DNA of 64,000 nt, from NCBI RefSeq assembly GCF_012952065.1, contig NZ_JABCJJ010000002.1, positions 221,971 through 285,970 on the forward strand. Direction: 5' to 3'. The number at the start of each line of letters is the position of its first letter. The first letter of the stretch is position 1. Shown here one piece after another: positions 53,017 to 62,281 of this stretch. The notes under the pieces were generated by a model. It was not told where the DNA came from, did no database searches, and worked only from the letters and a program-made list of their open reading frames with translations. Source of the DNA: Cellulomonas fimi. Lineage in GTDB: Bacteria > Actinomycetota > Actinomycetes > Actinomycetales > Cellulomonadaceae. The translations under genes were made by a program, and so were the position numbers.

Positions 53017-54029
53017 GCCGAGGCCCGGACGACGAGCTCGGGGGCGAACACCACCGGCGCCTCGGGCACCGCCTCGCCCGCGAGCAGGTCGAGCAGCAGC
53101 CCGCCCGCCGTCCGCGCCATCGCGACGACCGGGTTGACGACGGTCGTGAGCGCCGGCGTGGTCGACGTCGCCACGGCGAGGTTGTCGTAGCCGACCACGG
53201 CGACGTCGTCGGGCACCCGTCGACCGGCGTCGGCCAGGACGCCCAGCGCCCCCGCGGCCATGAGGTCCGAGGCGACGAAGAGTGCGTCCAGGTCCGGGTG
53301 CTCGGCCAGCAGGCGCGACGCGGCACGGGCGCCGCCGGCGCTCGTGAAGTCGCCGTACGCGACGGCGTCGGCGGCCATGCCCGCGTCGGCGAGCGCGGCC
53401 GACCAGCCCGCGAGGCGGTCGAGCCCCGCGGACATGTCCTGCGGCCCGGCGACGGTCCCGATGCGGGCACGCCCGGCGCGCACGAGGTGCTCCGCCGCCA
53501 TGCGGCCGCCGGCGGTGTTGTCGACGTCCACGTACCGCACGTGCCCGTGCTGGAACGGCCGGCCCACGAACACGGTGGGCACGCCCGCCTGCTCGAGCTC
53601 GGTCGCGAGCACGTCGTCGCGGTGGTGCGACACGACGACGACGCCGTCCACGTGCCCGCCGCGCAGGTACCGCACCGTCCGCGTCGCGACGTCGGCCGGC
53701 CGCGCCATGACGAGCACGAGCTGGAGGTCCGTCTCGTGCAGCACGGAGCCGAGGCCGTTGATGGTGCCCGCGAAGAAGGGGTCGGACAGCACCCGCTCGT
53801 CCGGCTCGGGGATCACGAGCGCGATCGAGTCCGTCCGGCGCGTGACGAGCGAGCGCGCGGCACGGTTGGGCGCGAAACCGAGCTCGAGGACCGCCGCGTC
53901 CACGGCGGCCTGGGCCTCGGGGGACACCCGCAGTCCTCCGTTGATCGCGCGCGACGCCGTCGATCGGGACACGCCGGCCCGCTCGGCGACCTGCTCCAGG
54001 GTGGGCGCGGCACGGCGGGTTGCGCTCAC
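53013..54029 (-). CDS. cebR: LacI-family regulator, CebR-like
   Basis: A 338-residue LacI/GalR repressor: helix-turn-helix TLEQVAERAGVSRSTASRAINGG (about 10-32), hinge PNRAARSLVTRRT, then a sugar-binding domain (IALVIPEPDERVLSDPFFAGTINGL, VDGVVVVSHHRDD, VDNTAGGRMAAEHL, VGYDNLAVATSTTPALTTV). It ends the cellobiose operon, 33 bases after the beta-glucosidase. The two TGGGAGCGCTCCCA-type operators at 58935-58973 match the known CebR site, which supports a role as cellobiose-released repressor of this operon. Confidence 0.85.
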   Translation of the reverse strand: MSATRRAAPTLEQVAERAGVSRSTASRAINGGLRVSPEAQAAVDAAVLELGFAPNRAARSLVTRRTDSIALVIPEPDERVLSDPFFAGTINGLGSVLHETDLQLVLVMARPADVATRTVRYLRGGHVDGVVVVSHHRDDVLATELEQAGVPTVFVGRPFQHGHVRYVDVDNTAGGRMAAEHLVRAGRARIGTVAGPQDMSAGLDRLAGWSAALADAGMAADAVAYGDFTSAGGARAASRLLAEHPDLDALFVASDLMAAGALGVLADAGRRVPDDVAVVGYDNLAVATSTTPALTTVVNPVVAMARTAGGLLLDLLAGEAVPEAPVVFAPELVVRASA

Positions 54030-54062
54030 GCCCTGGCCTCTCTCGTCGTGGTGGCCCCGCGC

Positions 54063-55510
<1,448 letters not shown>

Positions 55511-55514
<4 letters not shown>

Positions 55515-56419
55515 CCCTTGACCGCTCCCTGCATGATTCCGGACACCAGCTGTCTGCCGGCGACGATGAAGACGAGGACCAGGGGGAGCGTCGAGACGAC
55601 GACCCCCGCCATGATCAGCGAGTAGTCCTTGAAGTACGACGCCTGCAGCAGCTGCAGCGCCACGGGCAGCGTCGGGTTGCCCGGGCCGAGCACGATGAAC
55701 GGCCAGAAGAAGTTGGTCCACGAGCCCACGAACGTGAACAGCGCGAGCATGGCCGCCGCCGGCCGGGCCGCAGGCAGCGCCACGTGCCAGAACGTCCGGA
55801 TCATCGAGCACCCGTCGATCCGCGCGGCCTCGACGAGCTCGTAGGGCAGCGCCTCGCGCAGGTACTGGGTCATCCAGAACACGCCGAACGCGGTGACCAT
55901 CCCCGGGACGATCACCGCCGTCAGCGAGCCGGTCCACCCGAGCTTCGACATCACGATGAACAGCGGCACGATGCCGAGCTGCGTCGGCACCGCCATGGTC
56001 GCGATGACGAACACGAGCAGCGGGGCCCGCCCGCGGAACCGCAGCTTCGCGAACGAGAACCCGGCGAGCGTCGAGAACATGACCACCGACACCGAGGTCA
56101 CGACCGCCACGACCACGCTGTTGAGCACGGCGGGCCAGAAGTTGATGTCGGAGCCGAGAACCCGGCCGATGTTCTCGACCAGGTTCGGTCCGGGGACGAG
56201 CGACGGCACGGGGTTCTGCGCGATGGTCACGGCGTCGGACGACGCGAGGAGCAGCGCGTAGTAGAGCGGGTAGGCGGAGGCCGCGAGCACGACGGCGAGG
56301 AGGGCGTACGTGACCCACCCCGGCCGACGGTGGGTCCCGCCCGTGAGCCCGCGTCGGCGTGCGGCCGCCCGCGCCGCCCCGGCGCCTGCGGTCTGCTGGA
56401 TCATCGGGACCGAGGTCAT
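55511..56419 (-). CDS. cebG: cellobiose ABC transporter permease, CebG-like
   Basis: A 302-residue MalG-type permease with six membrane segments and the EAA loop EALPYELVEAARIDGCSMIRTFWHVALP. Short Ala/Arg-rich N-terminus. Coupled by 4-base overlaps to the upstream permease and the downstream beta-glucosidase. Confidence 0.88.
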
Positions 56420-57405
56420 CGCCTGCCCCCGTGACCCGAACCCGACACGAGACGGCGGGTGAGCGCGAAGTTGACGAGCCCGATCACCACGATGATCAGG
56501 AAGAGGATCCAGGCGACCGCGGCCGCCTTGCCGAAGCTCTTCTGGGCGCCCCAGCCGAGCTCGTAGAGGTACATGGTCACGGTCATCCACTGCCGGTCGG
56601 CGCCGCCCTGGCCGAGCTGGTCGAACAGGCGCGGCTCGTCGAAGACCTGCAGGCCGCCGATGGTCGAGGTGATGACGACGAAGACGACGGTCGGGCGGAC
56701 CATCGGGACCGTCACGGAGAAGAACTGGCGGACCCGGTTCGCGCCGTCGATCACCGCGGCCTCGTACAGGTCACGCGGCACGGCCTGCATCGCCGCGAGG
56801 AAGATGAGCGCGTTGTAGCCGGTCCACCGGAAGTTGACCATCGTCGCGATGGCGACGTGGCTGGACAGCGGGTCGGCGTGCCAGCGGATCGGGCCGACGC
56901 CCACCGTCGCCAGCAGCGTGTTGACCATCCCGCCCTGGTCGGCGAACGCCTTGGAGAAGATCAGCGAGACCGCGACGGGCGCGACGACGTACGGCAGCAG
57001 CACCCCCATGCGCCACAACGTCCGGGCCCGGATGTTCGCGTCGAGGATCGCGGCGATCGCGATGGCAGCGATCACCTGGGGGACGGACGAGAGCAGGAAG
57101 ATGCTGAACGTGTTGCGCAGCGCGGTCGCGAACCGTGGAGCCTGCACCACGTCGACGTAGTTCTGGAGCCCGACGAACGCCCCCTGACCGCCGATCAGGT
57201 GCCACTCGTGCACCGAGACGAACGCGGTGTACGCCAGCGGGAACAGGCCGGTGACGGCGAACAGCAGGAAGAACGGCGAGATGTAGAGGTAGGGGGACAG
57301 CCGGACGTCCCACCGGCCGGTGCGGCCGGCGAGCCCGAGGCGGCGCGGCTCGCGGTGGGCCGGCTCGGGCGGCGTGGCCCGCCTCGGCGGAGTGATGACG
57401 GACAT
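56416..57405 (-). CDS. cebF: cellobiose ABC transporter permease, CebF-like
   Basis: A 329-residue MalF-type permease: PYLYISPFFLLFAVTGLFPLAY at the first membrane segment and the EAA loop AVPRDLYEAAVIDGANRVRQFFSVTVP. ATG 57405 with GAGGAG. Separated from cebE by 119 bases that contain a perfect hairpin. No ATPase gene is in the operon; as in streptomycetes a shared MsiK-type ATPase elsewhere would be needed. Confidence 0.88.
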   Translation of the reverse strand: MSVITPPRRATPPEPAHREPRRLGLAGRTGRWDVRLSPYLYISPFFLLFAVTGLFPLAYTAFVSVHEWHLIGGQGAFVGLQNYVDVVQAPRFATALRNTFSIFLLSSVPQVIAAIAIAAILDANIRARTLWRMGVLLPYVVAPVAVSLIFSKAFADQGGMVNTLLATVGVGPIRWHADPLSSHVAIATMVNFRWTGYNALIFLAAMQAVPRDLYEAAVIDGANRVRQFFSVTVPMVRPTVVFVVITSTIGGLQVFDEPRLFDQLGQGGADRQWMTVTMYLYELGWGAQKSFGKAAAVAWILFLIIVVIGLVNFALTRRLVSGSGHGGRR

Positions 57406-57481
57406 GACGCTCCTCACGGAGGGGGACGACGACGGCGCGGGCCGGCTGCGACCGTGCGGGTGCGGCCGCGGCTCCGCCGGA

Positions 57482-57512
57482 GGCCGGGTCGCGCGACGTG
57501 CGCGACCCGGCC
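57482..57512 (-). terminator. perfect 13-bp hairpin after the cebE gene
   Basis: GGCCGGGTCGCGC, loop gacgt, GCGCGACCCGGCC: perfect 13-bp stem 13 bases beyond the cebE stop on the minus strand. Same position relative to a binding-protein gene as the hairpin at 10310-10341. Confidence 0.8.
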
Positions 57513-57524
57513 CGGGACGAGCGG

Positions 57525-58820
57525 TCAGCTCAGGCCGAGTGTCGCGTAGGCGTCGAGCGCCTTCTGCCACGACGACGCGGCGTCGTCCGTCCCGTCCACG
57601 TCGACCCGCGTGAGGGCGTCGGAGACCGTGAGGTGGATCGCGAAGTAGTTCGGGCCCTTGAACGGCGACGCCGTGACGGCCGCGGCGCGGTTGGCGAGGA
57701 TCCGCCCGGTCTCGGCGCCGTTGAAGAACTCGTTCGTGGTGCTCAGCAGGTCGTCGCTGGCGAGCGCCTCGACCTGGCTCGGGAACGTGCCCTTGGCCTT
57801 GAACGCCTTGATCTGCTGCTCCGGGGCGGTGAGCCACTTCGCGAGCTCCTTGGCCTCCTCCGGGTACTCGCTCTGCGTCGGCACGGTGAGGTAGGAGCCG
57901 CCCCAGTTGCCCCCACCACCGGGGAAGACGTCGGCGATGTCCCAGCCGGTCACGCCGGCTGCGTTGCCCTCGATGATCCCGAGCATCCAGCCCGGGCACA
58001 GCATGGTCGCGAACGAGCCGTCCTGGAACGCGCCGAACCAGTCGTCGCTCCACTGGGCGAGGTGGGCCGACAGGTCGTCGTCGACCGAGGCGGTCAGGAC
58101 GTCCTCGTAGAGGCGCTTCACCGTGGGGTTGTCGATCCCGATGACGGTGCCGTCGTCCTTCTCGTACGCGTTCTCGACCTGGTTGATCATGCCCTGGTAA
58201 GTGGCGCCGGCCGAGTCGAACCAGGCCGAGTCGGAGGCGGCGGTGAACTGCTGGCCGACCTCGAAGTAGCGATCCCAGTCGCCCTCCAGCAGCTCCGCGA
58301 CCTCCGCGCGGTCGGTCGGCAGGCCGGCCGCCGCGAACAGGTCGGCGCGGTAGCAGACCGCCTCGGGGCCGACGTCGGTGCCGTAGCCGATCAGCGTGCC
58401 GTCCTCGGTGGTGGCGGCCTCGGTCTTCCAGCCGAGCCACCGGCCGTCGACCTCGGGGTCGGTCAGGTCGACGAACTTGTCGGGGTACTGCATCAGCTCG
58501 GGGAGCCAGTCGACCTCGATGCCCTCGATGTCGGACAGGCCGGAGCCGGCCGCCAGGCGGGTGTTGAGGTTGTCCCGTGCCTCGTTCGAGGTCGCGGCCT
58601 TCTTGTGCTCGACGACGACGTTCGGGTTCAGGTCCATGTACTCCTCGAACAGCTCCTCGTACCCGAACTCGTTGAAGGTCGCGACGGTCAGCGTGATCTT
58701 GTCGCCCCCGGTTCCGGCGGCGCCGTCGTCGTCCGTCCCGGCGCCGCACGCGGCGGCGATCATCGCGATCCCGGTCGCGCCCGCAGCGAGGGCCCACGTC
58801 TTGCTGGTGGTCTTGCGCAC
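57525..58820 (-). CDS. cebE: cellobiose/oligosaccharide-binding lipoprotein, CebE-like
   Basis: A 431-residue extracellular solute-binding protein of the sugar family: lipobox AAAC (Cys25), TLTVATFNEFGYEELFEEY, GYGTDVGPEAVCYRADLFAAAGLP, GSFATMLCPGWMLG, and KGTFPSQVEAL. GTG 58820 with AAGGAG. First gene of the minus-strand operon, just downstream of two CebR-type operators. Likely binds cellobiose or cello-oligosaccharides; assigned from operon and operators rather than from a ligand motif. Confidence 0.85.
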   Translation of the reverse strand: MRKTTSKTWALAAGATGIAMIAAACGAGTDDDGAAGTGGDKITLTVATFNEFGYEELFEEYMDLNPNVVVEHKKAATSNEARDNLNTRLAAGSGLSDIEGIEVDWLPELMQYPDKFVDLTDPEVDGRWLGWKTEAATTEDGTLIGYGTDVGPEAVCYRADLFAAAGLPTDRAEVAELLEGDWDRYFEVGQQFTAASDSAWFDSAGATYQGMINQVENAYEKDDGTVIGIDNPTVKRLYEDVLTASVDDDLSAHLAQWSDDWFGAFQDGSFATMLCPGWMLGIIEGNAAGVTGWDIADVFPGGGGNWGGSYLTVPTQSEYPEEAKELAKWLTAPEQQIKAFKAKGTFPSQVEALASDDLLSTTNEFFNGAETGRILANRAAAVTASPFKGPNYFAIHLTVSDALTRVDVDGTDDAASSWQKALDAYATLGLS

Positions 58821-58934
58821 GATGACTCCTTCGTCAGGCGCACGGCGTCGTCACCGTGCGTGCGTTGCAAGCGCGGCCTCGAGGACGCCGAGGATCGCGG
58901 TGGTGCTTCGTGGCCGGCAGGTCCCGGCGCGGTG

Positions 58935-58948
58935 TGGGAGCGCTCTCA
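58935..58948. promoter_or_regulatory. CebR-type operator, one mismatch
   Basis: TGGGAGCGCTCTCA, 115 bases upstream of the cebE start codon. Differs at one position from the palindrome 25 bases away. Confidence 0.8.
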
Positions 58949-58959
58949 CCATGGGGACG

Positions 58960-58973
58960 TGGGAGCGCTCCCA
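58960..58973. promoter_or_regulatory. CebR operator, perfect palindrome
   Basis: TGGGAGCGCTCCCA, a perfect 14-bp palindrome identical to the published CebR/LacI-type consensus of actinobacterial cellobiose operons. Its centre is 25 bp from that of the other box. Confidence 0.88.
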
Positions 58974-59105
58974 CGGATTGCGTGGAGGTTCCACCCCGGA
59001 GCGCTGCGGTGTCAAGCCCTGGCGCTGGGGGAGCGCGGCCGGTCCCCTGCGAGCGCGCGTCTGTGCAGATCAGCGAGCCCTCGTTGGTAAGCCGTGACCG
59101 GATCG

Positions 59106-59609
59106 TTACGCGCCTGGGGAGGCCAGCCACTCCACGCCGACTGGCTGCTCGGCCTCGAGAGCGTGCCGCACGGCACGCGCCGCGGCTTCCTCGATCGCCG
59201 CGCCGAAGAGCGGCACGGACGCCTTCACGTCGCCGTCGTACACGACCACGCTGGCGTCCGGACCGTCCGCCGTGAGCCGCACCGTGCCCGTGAGGCGCAC
59301 GGGCGCCCCGGCGATCTCGACGACGACGGTTCCGCGCCTGCCGTCGGGTCCCGGCCCCTCCCACGCCTCGACCTGCAGGACGTCGAGGCTGGCGCCGACG
59401 AAGTGCCGGACGTTGGCGGGGATGTCGTCCGTGGGCATCGACCGGCGCATGGTGACGGCGAACCCGCCGCCGGGTTCGTCGGTCACGTCGACCTGCTGCA
59501 CGACGCCGCCGCTCGCCTCGACCTTGGCCCGCCCGTACCCCGGGTCGGCCAGCATGCGCACCACGGCGTCGACCGGGGCGGGGTAGCGCAGCTCAACATG
59601 GACGTGCAC
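59106..59609 (-). CDS. DUF2505-domain protein
   Basis: A 167-residue protein of the DUF2505 type: VHVELRYPAPVDAVVRMLADPGYGRAKVEASGG, VTMRRSMPTDDIPANVRHFVG, GTVRLTADGPDASVVVYDGDVKASVPLFGAAIEEAAA. The fold is START/polyketide-cyclase-like and may bind a hydrophobic ligand. GTG 59609 with GGAGG 10 bases upstream. Divergent from the pdtaS gene. Function unknown. Confidence 0.8.
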   Translation of the reverse strand: MHVHVELRYPAPVDAVVRMLADPGYGRAKVEASGGVVQQVDVTDEPGGGFAVTMRRSMPTDDIPANVRHFVGASLDVLQVEAWEGPGPDGRRGTVVVEIAGAPVRLTGTVRLTADGPDASVVVYDGDVKASVPLFGAAIEEAAARAVRHALEAEQPVGVEWLASPGA

Positions 59610-59747
59610 CGGGACTCGGCCTCCTTCGACGCCGGTCGCAGCGCGACCGGCTGGTCCGCGCGGGACCGTGGATCTGTGCCCCGAGGCTATCGAAGGGTTG
59701 CGCCGGCCGTGTGCCGGACGGCGGCTCGGACGGCTCCGGCGGCTGTC

Positions 59748-59760
59748 TAGGCTGTGCGGC
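59748..59760 (+). promoter_or_regulatory. putative leaderless promoter of pdtaS
   Basis: TAGGCT (59748-59753) followed by 7 bases and GTG 59761, with no Shine-Dalgarno. Confidence 0.55.
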
Positions 59761-61224
59761 GTGCCCACGATGACGGACCTGGTGTCGCGGTACGCCGACC
59801 TCGACGCCGCGGAGGCCGACTGGCTGCACCTGCTCATCGGCGACTGGCAGGTCGTCTCCGACCTCGCGTTCGCCGACCTGGTGCTGTGGCTCCCCACGCG
59901 CGACGGCGACTTCGTCGCCATCGGGCAGTGCCGGCCGAGCACCGGGCCGACGGTCCACTACGACGACATCGTGGGGTCGCACGCCCCCGAAGGGCTGCGT
60001 CCGCAGCTCGAGCTCGCGCTCACCGAGGTGCGACCGCAGCGCTCCCGGGAGCCGCGGTGGTTCGGGTCGTACGCGGTGCGCGAGGAGGCCATGCCGGTCG
60101 TCTTCAACGGGCGGGCGATCGCCGTCGTCGCCCGGCAGACCAACCTCGGCGGGGCGCGCACCCCGAGCCGGCTCGAGCTCAACTACGTCGAGGTCGCGGA
60201 CGACCTCATGGGGATGGTCGGGCGGGGCGAGTTCCCGGTCCCGAACTCGGCCACCGGCTCGCGCCGGGGTGCTCCGCGCGTGGGTGACGGGCTGATCCGC
60301 CTCAACTCCGAGGGGGAGGTGCTCTACGCGAGCCCCAACGCGCTGAGCTGCTTCCACCGGCTCGGGGTGCTCGGCTCGCTCGTCGGTCGGTCGCTCATCG
60401 AGGTCACGACCGAGCTGATCGAGAACAAGATGCCGGTGGACGAGTCGATGCCGCTCGTCGTCATGGGGCGGGCGCCGTGGCGGACCGACATCGAGACGCG
60501 CGGCGTCTGCCTGTCCCTGCGCGCGATGCCGCTCACCGAGAACGGCCACCGCACCGGTGCTGCGCTGCTGTGCCGGGACGTGACGGAGCTGCGACGACGC
60601 GAGCGCGAGCTCATCACCAAGGACGCGACGATCCGGGAGATCCACCACCGGGTCAAGAACAACCTGCAGACGGTGGCGGCGCTCCTGCGGCTGCAGGCCC
60701 GCAGGCTCGAGTCACCGGAGGCGCGCGCGGCGCTCGAGGAGGCGATGCGGCGGGTGGCGACGATCGCGCTCGTCCACGAGACCCTCTCGCAGACGCTCGA
60801 CGAGTCGCTGCCGTTCGACGACCTGGTCGGTCGGAGCCTGCGACTGGCCGCGGACGTCGCGTCGGCGGGGGGGCAGGTGCGGACGGTGACGACCGGGTCC
60901 TTCGGCATGGTGCCCGCAGCGGACGCGACGCCGCTCGCCCTCGTCCTCACGGAGCTCGTGACCAACGCCGTCGAGCACGGGCTCGCCAGGACGGACGGCG
61001 GCACGGTCGAGGTGTCCGCCGAGCGCGACGGGCCGCTGCTCCGGGTGGTCGTGTCCGACGACGGCGCGGGGATCGCGGCCGGGGCAGGCGCGGGCACCGG
61101 GCTCGGCACCCAGATCGTCTCGACGCTCGTGACCAACGAGCTGCGCGGGATGATCGAGTGGTTGCCGCGCGAGGGCGGTGGGACCCAGGTGGTTCTGGAG
61201 GTCACGCTGCGGGAGGCCAGGTGA
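59761..61224 (+). CDS. pdtaS: PdtaS-type sensor histidine kinase
   Basis: A 487-residue cytosolic kinase: GAF-like N-terminal sensor (about 1-160), PAS-like domain (about 178-280), HisKA_2 motif EIHHRVKNNLQTVAALLRLQ with His295/296, and HATPase (VLTELVTNAVEHGL, SDDGAGI, GLGTQIVSTLV). Matches PdtaS of mycobacteria, which phosphorylates the RNA-binding antiterminator PdtaR. It lies next to whiB1, as in M. tuberculosis. GTG 59761 is chosen from the leaderless promoter. Confidence 0.88.
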   Translation: MPTMTDLVSRYADLDAAEADWLHLLIGDWQVVSDLAFADLVLWLPTRDGDFVAIGQCRPSTGPTVHYDDIVGSHAPEGLRPQLELALTEVRPQRSREPRWFGSYAVREEAMPVVFNGRAIAVVARQTNLGGARTPSRLELNYVEVADDLMGMVGRGEFPVPNSATGSRRGAPRVGDGLIRLNSEGEVLYASPNALSCFHRLGVLGSLVGRSLIEVTTELIENKMPVDESMPLVVMGRAPWRTDIETRGVCLSLRAMPLTENGHRTGAALLCRDVTELRRRERELITKDATIREIHHRVKNNLQTVAALLRLQARRLESPEARAALEEAMRRVATIALVHETLSQTLDESLPFDDLVGRSLRLAADVASAGGQVRTVTTGSFGMVPAADATPLALVLTELVTNAVEHGLARTDGGTVEVSAERDGPLLRVVVSDDGAGIAAGAGAGTGLGTQIVSTLVTNELRGMIEWLPREGGGTQVVLEVTLREAR

Positions 61225-61313
61225 CCGGCCCAGCCCACGAGCGTGGCGAGCCCCGAGCACGAGACGTCGACGACGTCGGCCGTCGGGGTCTGCGTGACGG
61301 CTCGGCGAGAGGC

Positions 61314-61562
61314 TCAGCCGGCGCGGCGCTGGCGCGCGGTGCGACGCTTGAGCGCGCGGCGCTCGTCCTCGGAGAGCCCGCCCCAGACGCCCGCGTCCTG
61401 ACCGGACTCGAGCGCCCACTTCAGGCACGTGTCGATCACGGGGCAACGGTGGCAGACCGCCTTCGCCTCCTCGATCTGGAGCAGGGCAGGACCGGTGTTG
61501 CCGATCGGGAAGAACAGCTCGGGATCCTCGTCGAGGCACGCAGCGCGGTGGCGCCAGTCCAT
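61314..61562 (-). CDS. whiB1: WhiB1-type iron-sulfur transcription factor
   Basis: An 82-residue Wbl protein: four cluster cysteines Cys9, Cys37, Cys40 and Cys46, the turn GVWGG, and a basic tail RRALKRRTARQRR. MDWRH at the start and DEDPELFFPIGN match WhiB1, including cysteine spacing. Holds a [4Fe-4S] cluster sensitive to nitric oxide and binds sigma factor region 4. ATG 61562 has GAGGAG 5 bases upstream; GTG 61565 is the alternative. Convergent with pdtaS. Confidence 0.93.
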   Translation of the reverse strand: MDWRHRAACLDEDPELFFPIGNTGPALLQIEEAKAVCHRCPVIDTCLKWALESGQDAGVWGGLSEDERRALKRRTARQRRAG

Positions 61563-61630
61563 CACATCTCCTCAAAGGCACACATCGAGTAGGCCCACCG
61601 GGGCCTGCTCGTTCAGGGGTGAGAACAACT

Positions 61631-61654
61631 TGCAACAGGTTCACACCTGCTGCA
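61631..61654. promoter_or_regulatory. inverted repeat in the whiB1 divergent promoter region
   Basis: TGCAACAGGT (61631-61640), spacer tcac, ACCTGCTGCA (61645-61654): a 10-4-10 dyad with one mismatch, about 70 bases upstream of the whiB1 start and 110 upstream of the divergent gene. Candidate operator. The rest of 61563-61749 shows no gene. Confidence 0.5.
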
Positions 61655-61749
61655 CAGGGCGCACAAGGGGTGACGGGGAGGTTTCGTCCTCGTGACGGCG
61701 AGGCGTTGATCACACTCCGCGCTGCAGTGACCTGCCGAGACGCTCGCCG

Positions 61750-61762
61750 TAGGGTCGTTCCC
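61750..61762 (+). promoter_or_regulatory. putative leaderless promoter
   Basis: TAGGGT (61750-61755) followed by 7 bases and GTG 61763. Confidence 0.55.
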
Positions 61763-62281
61763 GTGCCCCGAAAGCCGCGCCCCGGCGCCTCGTCGACACC
61801 CGGTCCCGATCCGTCGGTCCCCGCGGCGGGCGATCCGCGCGGCGCGGCGGCGAGCGATCCGCGTGGCGCGGCTGCCGGCGCGGTGCGGCCCCCGGGGGCA
61901 CTCGCCGCGGTCGCGCTCCTGGTCATCGTGCAGGCGGCCGCTCTCGTCGGGCTCGGGATCGCCTGGCTCGTGGACCTCGTGCGCGGCGCGGCGGAGCTGC
62001 CCGCAGCGACGGTGTTCCTCGTCGTCTTCGCGCTCGGGGTCGCCGCCGTGCTGGTCGGTGGGATCCGGTCGCTGTGGCGCGGGAACCGGTGGGCGCGGTC
62101 ACCGGTCATCACGTGGCAGCTCCTGCTCGCGGTGATGGCGATCGGTTGGCTGGGGGTCGAGCCGAGCATCTGGGCAGCGCTCGTGCTCGTGAGCACGGTG
62201 GTCGTGGTGATCGGCCTCCTGCTGCCGTCGGTCGTCGCGCACACCGTGCACGGTCGCGAGCGGGAGGGCGGGGTCTCCTAG
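61763..62281 (+). CDS. membrane protein, hypothetical, 172 aa
   Basis: After a Pro/Ala/Gly-rich N-terminus (about 45 residues, containing a duplicated DPRGAAA), four membrane segments follow: ALAAVALLVIVQAAALVGLGIAW, ATVFLVVFALGVAAVLVGG, VITWQLLLAVMAIGW and IWAALVLVSTVVVVIGLLLP. A typical small actinobacterial membrane protein of unknown function. Its stop codon overlaps the convergent ATPase stop at the palindrome CTAG. Confidence 0.75.
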   Translation: MPRKPRPGASSTPGPDPSVPAAGDPRGAAASDPRGAAAGAVRPPGALAAVALLVIVQAAALVGLGIAWLVDLVRGAAELPAATVFLVVFALGVAAVLVGGIRSLWRGNRWARSPVITWQLLLAVMAIGWLGVEPSIWAALVLVSTVVVVIGLLLPSVVAHTVHGREREGGVS

